Assembly (NCBI GenBank): GCA_965248775.1
Contig: OZ252150.1
Location: 2,046,001 to 2,110,000 of the forward strand
DNA: 64,000 nucleotides
Direction of reading: 5' to 3'
Origin: JBHHUI01 sp965248775
GTDB taxonomy: Bacteria; Chloroflexota; Anaerolineae; Anaerolineales; JBHHUI01
The translations under genes were made by a program, and so were the position numbers. Each line of letters begins with the position of its first letter. The stretch's first letter is position 1. This document shows positions 18,270-27,396 of this stretch, piece by piece. The notes beneath the pieces were generated by a model, which was given only the letters and a program-made list of their open reading frames with translations, was not told where the DNA came from and made no database searches.

Positions 18270-20717
18270 ATGGCTACGAATCTACCAAACCACGCCCAAG
18301 TCGTCATTGTCGGCGGGGGTATCATCGGGTGCAGCCTCGCCTATCACCTCACTAAGGTCGGCATCACGGATGTGCTACTGCTGGAACGCAAAACGTTGAC
18401 ATCCGGCACGACCTGGCACGCAGCCGGCTTGGTCGGGCAGCTACGCGCTACCCAAAACATGACCAAACTGGCGCAGTACACAACCAACCTGTTCGCCACA
18501 CTCGAAGAAGAGACTGGCCAAGCCACAGGTTTTCTCATGAACGGCTCGCTCTCGGTAGCGAATAACGCTGAACGCTTCGAAGAGTTGAAGCGTGGCGCAT
18601 CCATGGCAAAGGTGTTCGGCCTGGAGGTAGAGGTGATCTCCATAAAAGAAGCGGCCGATCTTTGGCCGCTAATGAACGTCAGCGACTTGGTAGGCGCGGT
18701 CTGGCTCCCCGGCGACGGACGCACGAACCCGACTGATACAACGATGGCGCTGGCTAAGGGCGCAAAGCAAGGCGGCACGACAATTATCGAGGGCGTCAAG
18801 GTTACGGACATCCACCAAAAAAATGGTTGCGTGACCGGCGTTGCAACAGAGCAAGGCGACATCCAATGCGAGATCGTCGTCAACTGCGCTGGCATGTGGG
18901 GGCGCGAACTCGGTAAGCAGGTCGGGGTGAACGTCCCCCTGCACGCCTGCGAGCACTACTACCTGGTAACCGAGCCGATGGAGGGCATGCACAAAAGCCT
19001 GCCGACGCTGCGCGATCCGGGCGGCTATACCTATTATCGCGAGGAGGTCGGCGCACTGATGGCCGGATTCTTCGAACCCAACGCCGTCCCTTGGGGCATG
19101 GAGGGAATCCCCGTCGATGCCGAGTTTATCCGGCTGCAGGAGGACTGGGACCATCTGGAAGTGGCCCTGGATGCAATGGCGCATCGCATACCGGTTGTGG
19201 AAAAAGTCGGCATTCACACACTCTTCAACGGCCCAGAGAGCTTTACCCCCGACGATGCCTACCACCTGGGCGAAGCACCAGAACTCAAAAATTTCTACGT
19301 GGCGGCCGGCTTCAATTCGATTGGGATTCAGTCATCGGGCGGCGCAGGCAAAGTCCTGGCCGAGTGGATCGCCCATGGCCACCCACCAGTTGACCTATGG
19401 GATGTCGACATCCGGCGCAACATGTACTTCCAGTGTAACAGCCGTTACCTGCGCGATCGTGTCACCGACTCGCTCGGCCGACTCTATGACATGCACTGGC
19501 CCTTCCATCAATTTGAGACCAGCCGGAACGTGCGCCGCTCGCCAATCCATGATCGGCTGGCCGCGCAGGGCGCGTGTTTTGGCACAGTCGCCGGCTGGGA
19601 GCGCCCGAACTGGTTCGCTCCACCCGGCGTCGAACCGAAGTATGAGTACTCGTATGGCCGCCAGAACTGGTTCGATTATTCCGCTGCCGAACACAAAGCC
19701 GTACGAGAGAATGTCGGCCTGTTCGACCAGTCTTCTTTCATTAAATATCTCGTGCAAGGTCGCGATGCGCTCCAGGTATTAAATCGCCTTTGCGGTAATG
19801 AAATTGACGTGGCCATCGGCAAGGCTGTCTATACGCAACTCCTGAACGTGCGTGGTGGAATCGAGAGCGACGTCACCGTCACGCGCACCGCGCCAGACAC
19901 CTTTCTCGTCATCGATGCGGCTGCCCTCCAGACGAAGACGTTTTACTTTATTAAGAGTCACATTCAGCCCGACGAGCACGCCACCATCACCGATGTCACA
20001 TCCGGTCAGATGATGTTTGGGTTGATGGGGCCGAACTCGCGCGCGCTTCTAAACAAACTGACCGATGCAGACCTGTCGAGTGAGGCGTTCCCGTTCGGCA
20101 CTTCGCAGGAGATCGATGTCGCCTACGCGCGCATTCGCGCCACACGTATGACATATGTGGGGGAAATGGGCTGGGAGTTAAACATCCCGACCGAATTTAC
20201 ATTGGGTGTCTATGAAGCTCTGCTCGACGCCGGCAAGGAGTTCGACCTGACGAACGCCGGCTACCACGCCATGAACTCGCTGCGCATTGAAAAGGGCTAC
20301 CGGTCCTGGGGGCACGATATCTCGGAGGAGGATACGCCCATCGAGGCCGGTCTGGGCTTCGCCGTGAAGTTCCAGAAAAAATGCGAATTCAACGGTCGCG
20401 AGCGATTGTTGCAACAGAAGCAAGAGGGCGTCTGCAAACGCTTAGTAATGTTTGCGCTCGAAGATGAGCAGCCGTTGCTATATCACAACGAACCAATATG
20501 GCGTGATGATGAAATTGTGGGCTTCATCAGGTCCGGCATGTTTGCGCACACCATCGGTGCTGCGATTGGATTGGGCTTTATCAATCACAACGAACCGATA
20601 ACATCCGATTTCGTTAATGCCGGGAAATACGAAATTGAAGTCTCCACTGAGCGTATTCCAGCGCGTGCTTCAATGCGACCTTTTTATGACCCGAAGAGCG
20701 AAAGAGTAAGAACGTAG
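18270..20717 (+). CDS. FAD-dependent dimethylglycine/sarcosine dehydrogenase-like enzyme with aminomethyltransferase domain (2)
   Basis: 815 residues with the same domain order as the preceding gene: DAO flavoprotein (VVIVGGGIIGCSLAYHL at 11-27), putative flavin-linking H50 in TSGTTWHAAG, FAO_M linker, GWERPNWF, then GCV_T and GCV_T_C to about residue 810. Predicted to oxidise a methylated amine and deliver the one-carbon unit to folate. AGGAG lies six bases before the ATG. A weak hairpin (ACGAATT/AATTCGT) lies in the 103-base gap before it. Two diverged copies side by side suggest successive methyl-group removals, or two substrates. Confidence 0.88.
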   Translation: MATNLPNHAQVVIVGGGIIGCSLAYHLTKVGITDVLLLERKTLTSGTTWHAAGLVGQLRATQNMTKLAQYTTNLFATLEEETGQATGFLMNGSLSVANNAERFEELKRGASMAKVFGLEVEVISIKEAADLWPLMNVSDLVGAVWLPGDGRTNPTDTTMALAKGAKQGGTTIIEGVKVTDIHQKNGCVTGVATEQGDIQCEIVVNCAGMWGRELGKQVGVNVPLHACEHYYLVTEPMEGMHKSLPTLRDPGGYTYYREEVGALMAGFFEPNAVPWGMEGIPVDAEFIRLQEDWDHLEVALDAMAHRIPVVEKVGIHTLFNGPESFTPDDAYHLGEAPELKNFYVAAGFNSIGIQSSGGAGKVLAEWIAHGHPPVDLWDVDIRRNMYFQCNSRYLRDRVTDSLGRLYDMHWPFHQFETSRNVRRSPIHDRLAAQGACFGTVAGWERPNWFAPPGVEPKYEYSYGRQNWFDYSAAEHKAVRENVGLFDQSSFIKYLVQGRDALQVLNRLCGNEIDVAIGKAVYTQLLNVRGGIESDVTVTRTAPDTFLVIDAAALQTKTFYFIKSHIQPDEHATITDVTSGQMMFGLMGPNSRALLNKLTDADLSSEAFPFGTSQEIDVAYARIRATRMTYVGEMGWELNIPTEFTLGVYEALLDAGKEFDLTNAGYHAMNSLRIEKGYRSWGHDISEEDTPIEAGLGFAVKFQKKCEFNGRERLLQQKQEGVCKRLVMFALEDEQPLLYHNEPIWRDDEIVGFIRSGMFAHTIGAAIGLGFINHNEPITSDFVNAGKYEIEVSTERIPARASMRPFYDPKSERVRT

Positions 20718-20727
20718 ATCATAAAGA

Positions 20728-21466
20728 ATAAAAATCCAAGAAATCCTCGCGAAGCAGAAGAATCACCTGTGGCCGAATCTCATTCTGTTCTACAGCGAAT
20801 CGCTACCGCTCGACTGCGGCGACGGCCTCTATGTCTGGGACGTCGAAGGCAACCAGTACCGGGACTTTTTCGCCGACATCCTGACCATCAGCGTCGACTA
20901 CAACAACCCGAAGGTCAACAAGCGCATCAAAGACCAGGTCGACAAGCCGCGGCACACCTCCATACTGTATCCGAGCGAACCGCATGCCGACCTGGCCGCC
21001 TAGCCGGCTGAATTGACGCCGAAGGGTCTAGACATTTTCTAATTCGGCGCATCCGGCACCGACGCCGACGAAACCGCCTTCTTGATCGCCAATATCTATA
21101 CCGGCTACCAGGAGATCATCGATCTCCGGCACGGCTATAACGGTAAATCTCCTTTGGCGATGTAGCTGACCGGCCGTGCCCCCTGGCGCGTCGGCGGCAC
21201 GCAGATCGCCGGCATTAAGCATGCGCTCTAGCCTTATTACTATCGCTGCCCGCGTAAGCTAAAATTCGATGCGCATCGCCCCTCCCCTCACGGCGACCGA
21301 GGAGCATGTTGAGGAGGCGCACGACAACCTCGACCAGGCCTTCGCGCGCGTGCAGGATGCGGCCGAGCGCAGACTACCTAAAGTGTGGATGAATGAACAA
21401 GAGACACGCCAGGACTTATTCTCTCATTGCAAACGTCCGGCGCATTTTAGGGGGAGTCAAGATTGA
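20728..21466 (+). pseudogene. Decayed class III aminotransferase (alanine-glyoxylate aminotransferase 2-like)
   Basis: Translating from 20728 gives a recognisable AGXT2/class III N-terminus (HLWPNLILFYSESLPL, GDGLYVWDVEGNQYRDFF, SGTDADETAFLIANIYTG, PWRVGGTQIAGIKHAL). It is broken by in-frame stops at 21001 (TAG), 21040 (TAA), 21163 (TAG) and 21229 (TAG). From about 21269, in another frame, the family C-terminus appears (MRIAPPLTATEEHVEEAH), so roughly half of the gene, including the PLP lysine, is deleted. No start codon remains. It probably once served the adjacent methylamine block or beta-amino-acid metabolism. Clearly dead. Confidence 0.88.
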
Positions 21467-21476
21467 GCCGAACGCG

Positions 21477-22957
21477 TTACGACTTCTGCCAATCGGACGT
21501 CGAAGACGCCAAGTCAGGTAGAGGCTCTTCCACCAATAAATTAGTCTGAGCAGAATCGTAGGTTGAGCTGCGCTGTTCAAGCACCTTGAAGTGAAAAGCG
21601 GCTTCAGGAGCCGGCACCGGATCCACCACGGATCGCAAGCGATAATCCGGCGGATCGAGTGTGACACGGACCGTGCGGAGCAAGGTTGAAATCATCAACA
21701 GTGCGACCGTCTCTACGAGGCTGACACTTGGGCAAGTGTGAGTGCCCAGCCCAAACGGAGCGAAAGAACCAGGCTGGTGATGTTCCTGACGGGGCGCAAG
21801 GAAGCGCTCCGGATCGAACGCGTATGGCTCTGGGAAAAGCTCGGGCAGGAAGTGCGAAACCATCGTACAGATGAACAGCGGCGTTCCAGTTTCGATGTGA
21901 TAGCCCTCGAACTCAAACGGATGCGCTGCATAGCGCGGCACGGCCGGCGCAATGGGATAGAGGCGAAGCGATTCGTACAGTGCACCACGCATCAACGGCA
22001 TCCGGCGGAGGGTCTGGACGTCAGGCGTTCTATCTAGAAACGCGGCATCCGCTTCGCGTTCTAGCCGCTCCAGCCACTCCGGATGCGCCAGCATTCCGAA
22101 GAGCATATAGGCCGTTACGCGTCCGCCGTAAATAACTCCGTTAATATACGGAAGGTGAGAAACGGCCGCTACATCACTATCGTCGAATGGGGACCCATCC
22201 ATATAGGTCATTTGCAGAGCCCGATCGATTAAGTCTTCCCGCCGATCTGAACTACCATGCGTATGCCCGTCTATAAGCGAATGCAGAAACGACTCGAATT
22301 CGCGCTTTGATTTCCGATAACCCGGCGTCCGAAACATGAATTCGGGCTGCATCGCTACGCCCGATCCGACGAATCGGCGTGCAAACGTCTTGATATTCTC
22401 GTATTGATCTTGATTCAGCGGGCAGCCACCACCGTACAAAGCAAACATATTCGTCGTCAACCGCTGAAGCGTTTCTAGCGTGCTATACGACTCGCCAACT
22501 TGCCAATTCTGGATTTCTCGTTGCGTAAGCTCGAGGATTTCGTCGATGTAGGGCCGAGTCCCTCGCTCGCCAAGCCGTGCTTAACACATTTGCGCATGTG
22601 GCTATGCGGATTGCCTTCGAGCGCCGGCAAGTAGTTTGGTGTTCCGCTCTCGCGGGCGACCTTCTGAAAGTAGCGTTGCGTGGATAAATAGCGATGCCCA
22701 TGATGCGCAGCGAAGAGATTCGCCTTTGGTCCGGCGAGAACTGTTATCGGCCCATCTTGTGCAGTTGGGACGTTAATTCGAAAAACCGGCCCGTGTTGTT
22801 TGTAGGCTTCGAAGAAGAACTTGATTGTATCTTTTCGCATGTCCATGGCATTGCCAAGCAAAGGCAAGCCCCGGACGGTTGGCGGTTGCCTACGAATACC
22901 GTTGGACTTTTCGCGTGAATTTGCCATCGTTGTGTGAATACTTGGTTCGCTAGGCAT
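21477..22957 (-). pseudogene. Cytochrome P450 interrupted by one frameshift
   Basis: Two readings join into one P450 of about 493 residues. The N-terminal part (22957 to about 22555) contains the proline-rich entry PPTVRGLPLLGN and RYLSTQRYFQ. The remainder, in the other frame, starts RPYIDEILELTQ and contains ExxR (ESLR), the PERF-type block FDPERFL and the heme loop FGLGTHTC. One missing base near 22554-22557 (CTCGG where CTCCGG would restore the frame) explains the break. The heme loop lacks the usual R and the G after Cys (C-P-S). It monooxygenates an unknown substrate if expressed. It follows the EF-hand gene on the same strand with a 70-base gap. Pseudogene or sequencing error cannot be told apart here. 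Confidence 0.88.
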
Positions 22958-23027
22958 TGGATCTTGGATTAATTAAGACGGGGTCCCAAGCGGATTGTTC
23001 GAGACGCCCTTGTCACCGATTTCGAGC

Positions 23028-23522
23028 CTAATATGGACCCACAAGCCAGTTGCCTGGCGCATCAGGATCCTCACTCATGTAAAACTCTTCTACATTTTTT
23101 AGGAGTTCTTCCGTTCTAATGAAGCCATCATGGTCGCGGTCCATTTTTTGGTAAGCCTGCCTTGCCCCATCTTCATCTATGTTGAATGCACCCAAAGCTT
23201 TTACGATTTCGCTCTCGGAAAGCTTGCCGTCGCCATCCAGATCGATCAGGCCGAGCAATTGTTCAGACGATGCAATCTGTAGCGCCTGAAATTGCTCGGG
23301 GTTCGCCATCAGAGCGACATTAGCTTGGACATATTCATCCAAACTTATGCGCCCATCCTCGTCGGCGTCCATGGCGGCCATGGATTGCCAGACTGCCGTT
23401 TGGCCGGCGGCAATCGCATCAGACTGTGGAGAGCCAGGTTCAAAACCATAGAGCTTGCTTAGGGCCGCGACGGTCTGATCCATATCAGCTTGTTCGATAA
23501 TAGCCGTTTCCGTTGACTTCAT
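23028..23522 (-). CDS. EF-hand calcium-binding protein (calerythrin-like)
   Basis: 164 residues with three canonical EF-hand loops: D52-E63 (DADEDGRISLDE), D94-E105 (DLDGDGKLSESE) and D128-E139 (DRDHDGFIRTEE). A degenerate hand lies near the N-terminus. The layout resembles bacterial calerythrin/sarcoplasmic-type calcium buffers. There is no signal peptide, so it should be cytoplasmic. It lies 70 bases upstream of the P450 gene on the same strand and may share its transcript; a functional link is inference. No clear Shine-Dalgarno sequence precedes the ATG. Confidence 0.85.
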   Translation of the reverse strand: MKSTETAIIEQADMDQTVAALSKLYGFEPGSPQSDAIAAGQTAVWQSMAAMDADEDGRISLDEYVQANVALMANPEQFQALQIASSEQLLGLIDLDGDGKLSESEIVKALGAFNIDEDGARQAYQKMDRDHDGFIRTEELLKNVEEFYMSEDPDAPGNWLVGPY

Positions 23523-23643
23523 ACATATTAAATAGGGCCGTTAACTTACGTGTGCGAAGTTCCGATAGCATCAAATTTCTCCTTTTTATGCTGGGTTATA
23601 AAATATGCACTCGCAATCTCTCGAATGCATAATAAATACTCGA

Positions 23644-25104
23644 GTGTTGTGATTTGAGTGAAAAGGCTCAAGCAGCCAAAGAGTAAGCCTGCTTGGCGAA
23701 TAAGTACGAGAAGACTTGTTGCTCGTCAGTACCGTCAGACAGAGAGCCGTGAGCCTGCAAGATCAATGCTTCGATTAGCTGCTGGCTTTGTTGGCGAATA
23801 ACCTGCCCGATGGATTGGATGGGCGCGCAGACCTTGTCACGACGCGATGTGGGCAAACAGTGCAGGTGCAGGAACGAATAGGCCACGAAGACCAGTGACC
23901 AGTGCTTATGAATGGCGGCGGCCGAGCGCATGCGATATTCGTGGAGCCCCAGGTTCTGTTTGGCGTCTTGATAAAAGGTCTCAATCGGCCAACGGAGCAG
24001 ATAGGTTGCGATGATCTTCTTGGCATCCCAACTGAGATGGCTGCTGACCAGCACGGCATAGGTGCCGGTTAAATCAGGCTTGGCAAAGCTGATGACCAGC
24101 CGTACCTTCCCCAAAGTCGGGATGCGTACATTCTTGCTGAAGCAGTAGTAGGTCTGCTCGCCCACTTGCATCGGTTTGAAAGCGGAAGGTGGGATAAGCG
24201 GCACTAGGTCCTGCACCTTGATGTGCGGACCATCAAAGCGCATGCGTTCGCCGGAAGCATCCTGGAGCACAAAGCTGTTGGTGATAAGGTTGCGGTTGTT
24301 TTTCAGCAGGCTGATCCAGTGCTTGCCATGCGCACTGAGAACTTCGAGCAATTCGGGTGCCAGGTACCAGGCGTCGAACAGCACCGTTTCAAAGGGCAAA
24401 TCGTGCGCCAGCGCCGCCTTGACCAGTTCAGCCGCCAGCGAAATCTTGGTCTGAAAAGATTCGTCCAGAGCCCGGAACTCTGGGTCGGCCAGCAAGGTGG
24501 GTGCGACTTGACGTTTGAAGCGATTACGCTCCTTCTTGGTTTTCGGGATCGTAGCGTCGGGCAACAGTTTCTTGACGAACGCTTCCCAGTCGGTGACTTC
24601 TTCGTAGCGCCGGTACAGTCGCCAGTCGGCCGGAAAGCGAACCGCGCCGCTGATGTAGTGGCCGGTGACCAGATTGTGCGCTAGCGGATACATGTGGTTG
24701 CCGTGGTTGTAATGTTGGTCAATGTATTCGAACAGACTGCCGACGTGCTCGCACAAAGTATCATCGATGGCCAGCATCGATTTGCGGGCGCTGACGCTTG
24801 GTTTGCTGGAATAAGTATGCAATGCGTTCCTGGTTCAGTTCCGCGGCATCCCAGTTCGCTTCCGACAAGAAGCGCGACAGGTTGGTCTTGTCAGCGCTAT
24901 CCAACAGGCAGCGCGTCATGTTCGCCATCGACTTGTTCTTCAACACAATCAGTCCGGTTAGATAATTCTCGAAATGCCGGAACTGACAGCGGTTTTCAAA
25001 CACCCCGCGAAAGCTGGCGCTGTGCTCTGATACGATGGGAGCCGGTTTTACGATGGGAAGTTGCATCTGCCGAATATGCCCTAAGATCACTCAAATCACA
25101 ACAC
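23644..25104. mobile_element. IS701-type insertion sequence
   Basis: Perfect inverted ends GTGTTGTGATTTGAGTG (23644-23660 and 25088-25104), each flanked by TCGA (23640-23643 and 25105-25108), consistent with a 4-bp duplication. Because the flanking CTCGAG is itself palindromic, the exact ends may lie a few bases further out. The element is 1461 bp. It separates the EF-hand/P450 pair from a 5'-truncated membrane gene. Confidence 0.85.
23668..25066 (-). pseudogene. IS701-type transposase, frameshifted
   Basis: The N-terminal part (from 25066, MQLPIVKPAPIVSEHS to about 24790) and the C-terminal part (to 23668) are in different frames. The catalytic acidic residues are all in the C-terminal part: SMLAIDDTLCEHVG, VLFDAWYLAP and RWPIETFYQDAK. 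The break lies around 24790-24820. No obvious slippery heptamer was recognised, so loss of function is likelier than programmed frameshifting. Confidence 0.8.
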
Positions 25105-25112
25105 TCGAGTTA

Positions 25113-25752
25113 TCTTGTTTACGGCTACCTAGCCGAGGGCGATGGCCGGATGGATAAGGCCTGGGACATCGTGAAACGCGATTTCTTTGATCTGATTTCG
25201 CTGGCGATCGCATCTGCAATCGTGAAAACGATTACAAACATTCTGCGCGGACAGCGAGGCAGGCGCGGTGGGGTGTTGGCTGGTATTGTGGCCAGTATCC
25301 TGCAAACTGTGTGGACGACGGCAACCTATTTCGTCCTGCCCGCAATGATTATCGAGGATTTGAATCTCAAACAAGGCCTGAAGCGTGCTACGCAGATCAT
25401 CAAGGACAATTTCTTGCTGGTTGCGGTGTCAGAGATCGGCGTTGGCGCAGTAACGGGGTTGTTGAGCTTCGTGGTCATTGTGATCGCTGTGGCGACAGCG
25501 TTGGCGATTTTCATCCCTCTGTCGGCCGCGGCTGGCGGCGCTGGGCTCGTGATAGGAGCGATCTTGGGTGGGCTGGTGTTTGGCGTGGCGATTGCCTTCG
25601 TAACCGTGTTTTCCACGTATATCAACACTACCTATCACACTACGATGTTCATCTGGGCAACGAGTATGGAAAAGGCAGCTAACGAGGGCAAGTCTGCCGA
25701 TGCGGTGCCAGTACCAGTACCGCTTGCAGCTGTATTACCTGGCTTACTCTCT
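25113..25752 (+). pseudogene. 5'-truncated membrane protein (DUF6159-like)
   Basis: The open reading starts inside the right end of the IS701-type element and contains MDKAWDIVKRDFFDLISLAIASA and LKQGLKRATQIIKDNFLLVAVSEIGVGA, then several hydrophobic helices and FSTYINTTYHTTMFIWA. This matches the C-terminal part of a bacterial family of about 270-residue multi-span proteins (DUF6159-like). The N-terminal helices are missing and are not on the other side of the element, so the insertion came with, or after, a deletion. The natural stop is also lost: the frame runs to 25938 over the neighbouring antisense gene. Not functional. Confidence 0.7.
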
Positions 25753-27363
25753 CTAGAGTCCCAACCCGGGGCGCCAGTGGCGCAATGGATAGGCAGTGGA
25801 ATCATAGAGAAAAATTCCACCGCGCCGGTCCGACACCACGCCGAATGGATCGAGTGTGGCTGGCGCCAGGATGAATGTACGTGCCGTCCGAACGAACGGA
25901 CCCAATTCATAAATCTCGATGCCCTCGCCGGATGGTAACAAAATACCGAACACTTTCTGTGGGACAACTCCCACCGCAGTTCTGCGCAGCGCTGTGAACC
26001 AGGCGCGGTTGGACGCATCAATCGCGAGCGAATCAGGAGTCGGTGGCGGACTGAGCCCGGTCTGCTCACCGATCGGAAAATGAAGCCAGCTGCCGCGATC
26101 CAATTTGCTAATTCCCCACCGGTCAAAATCGGGCCCTGACTTGTGGGAATCCCACAGGAACCACAAAGCGCCATCTGGTCCACGTGCCACCTGTCGCACC
26201 GGGGCCGGCACCCCGTCATCGCGACCGATCGTTTGCCAACTCTCCGCACCAGGCTGTAGGAAGCTGGCGCCTCCTATGGATGCGACCCAGACTGAGCCAT
26301 CCGGCAGCACCATCAGATTGCTCGCCGTCCGATTGAGCAGACCTTCCGGACGGCCGATAAAGTCGACGACCGGAGCTCTCATCGCTGAAGGGCTTGCCAC
26401 TCTTTCCGGAGAAAATTTTCCGAGTTCTCCGTTCGAGAAAGTCATCCACAGATTGCCCGACAGATCAACTGCACCGTCTCGCACCAGGCTGAAGCGAAAC
26501 ATTGTGACTTCATCTTCGCTATAGCGAACCAATCCATCATATGGATATTGGGCAACCCATGCCGTTTCCCGGTCGGCAGCGAAAACCTGGTACGCCCTCT
26601 CCAAATAGTTGACGTTCTGGACTAGAACAGTCCATGGATCAAACCGAGCCACCTCCCCGCGGACTCCATCCACACACCAGGCAAGCGCGCGATCTACAGA
26701 AAAACGCACCTGGGTTGTACAGTCCGAGCCCGAAACAACCGTCGACCAGCGGCCGGCGGGAAGTTCGTTGCGTAACTGCAGCGCGTGCGAGCCGAAAAAC
26801 AGTACCAATGGAAGTAGCGTGAGCGGAGCGAGCCAATACCGTCGATGTGGAATGACAACGAGCGGTACGAGAAAGAGAATTCCGAGCAGTGATGGTCCAA
26901 GCCAGGTACGCTGGAGAAAAGTCAGCGCGATGTAGTACAACACAATCGGCGGCAGGATTGCCAGCACCAAATTTAAAAACGCCTCACGACCGCGTACTGA
27001 TCGTGGCCTCATCGACTGTTTGACAGCATCCATGCCGTCCCGCGGTGGAATGTAAATCAAGCCGTGCATCATGTAGGGGAGCAAAGGTGCGGCGGCACGA
27101 TTCGCGAGTGTGATGGCGACCAAGCCGAGTACCGGAATCAACGCCACCCACAATGCTGTTTCGTACTGCACAGACCAAAGCAGCGGTAAAACGACGAATT
27201 GAGTGGCGACAAGTGCCAGCCCAATCCGTTTTCGAGTCCCTCTGGAGATGAGTTCCCAAGGCGCGCGGTGGATGGGGATGTAACGAACAAGTGCGCCAAA
27301 CGTGAACGAAAGAGGCACCAAAGCGAACCAGAGCACGTTCAACCAGTTATGTGCGAGGGGCAT
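25753..27363 (-). CDS. Membrane-anchored beta-propeller protein, paralogue A
   Basis: 536 residues. The first about 200 residues hold six or so hydrophobic segments. The remainder is an extracytoplasmic propeller with repeated blades of the streptogramin-lyase/two-component-regulator-propeller kind (NLWMTFSNGELGKFS, DGSVWVASIGGASFL, DGALWFLWDSH, NRAWFTALRRTAVG). It is a clear paralogue of 40660-42219: the termini (GGIFLYDSTAYPLRHW versus GGIYLYNGTDEPLRHW) align. It ends one base after the truncated membrane gene and follows the glycosyltransferase by 33 bases, likely one transcript. Function unknown; ligand sensing or cell-surface binding is a guess. Confidence 0.7.
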   Translation of the reverse strand: MPLAHNWLNVLWFALVPLSFTFGALVRYIPIHRAPWELISRGTRKRIGLALVATQFVVLPLLWSVQYETALWVALIPVLGLVAITLANRAAAPLLPYMMHGLIYIPPRDGMDAVKQSMRPRSVRGREAFLNLVLAILPPIVLYYIALTFLQRTWLGPSLLGILFLVPLVVIPHRRYWLAPLTLLPLVLFFGSHALQLRNELPAGRWSTVVSGSDCTTQVRFSVDRALAWCVDGVRGEVARFDPWTVLVQNVNYLERAYQVFAADRETAWVAQYPYDGLVRYSEDEVTMFRFSLVRDGAVDLSGNLWMTFSNGELGKFSPERVASPSAMRAPVVDFIGRPEGLLNRTASNLMVLPDGSVWVASIGGASFLQPGAESWQTIGRDDGVPAPVRQVARGPDGALWFLWDSHKSGPDFDRWGISKLDRGSWLHFPIGEQTGLSPPPTPDSLAIDASNRAWFTALRRTAVGVVPQKVFGILLPSGEGIEIYELGPFVRTARTFILAPATLDPFGVVSDRRGGIFLYDSTAYPLRHWRPGLGL

Positions 27364-27396
27364 GTTCCGGGAGGTGCGGCATGTCTGAAAAGAGGT

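Noticed and set aside
20728..21466. In-frame TAG codons in the aminotransferase as evidence for stop-codon reassignment
   Set aside because: TAA is also present in frame, a large internal deletion occurs, and intact genes in the window end normally at TAG, TAA and TGA.
24694..25938. A single 414-residue protein across this span
   Set aside because: It is a chance join of antisense transposase sequence, a truncated membrane gene and antisense of the propeller gene; only the middle part is protein-like.
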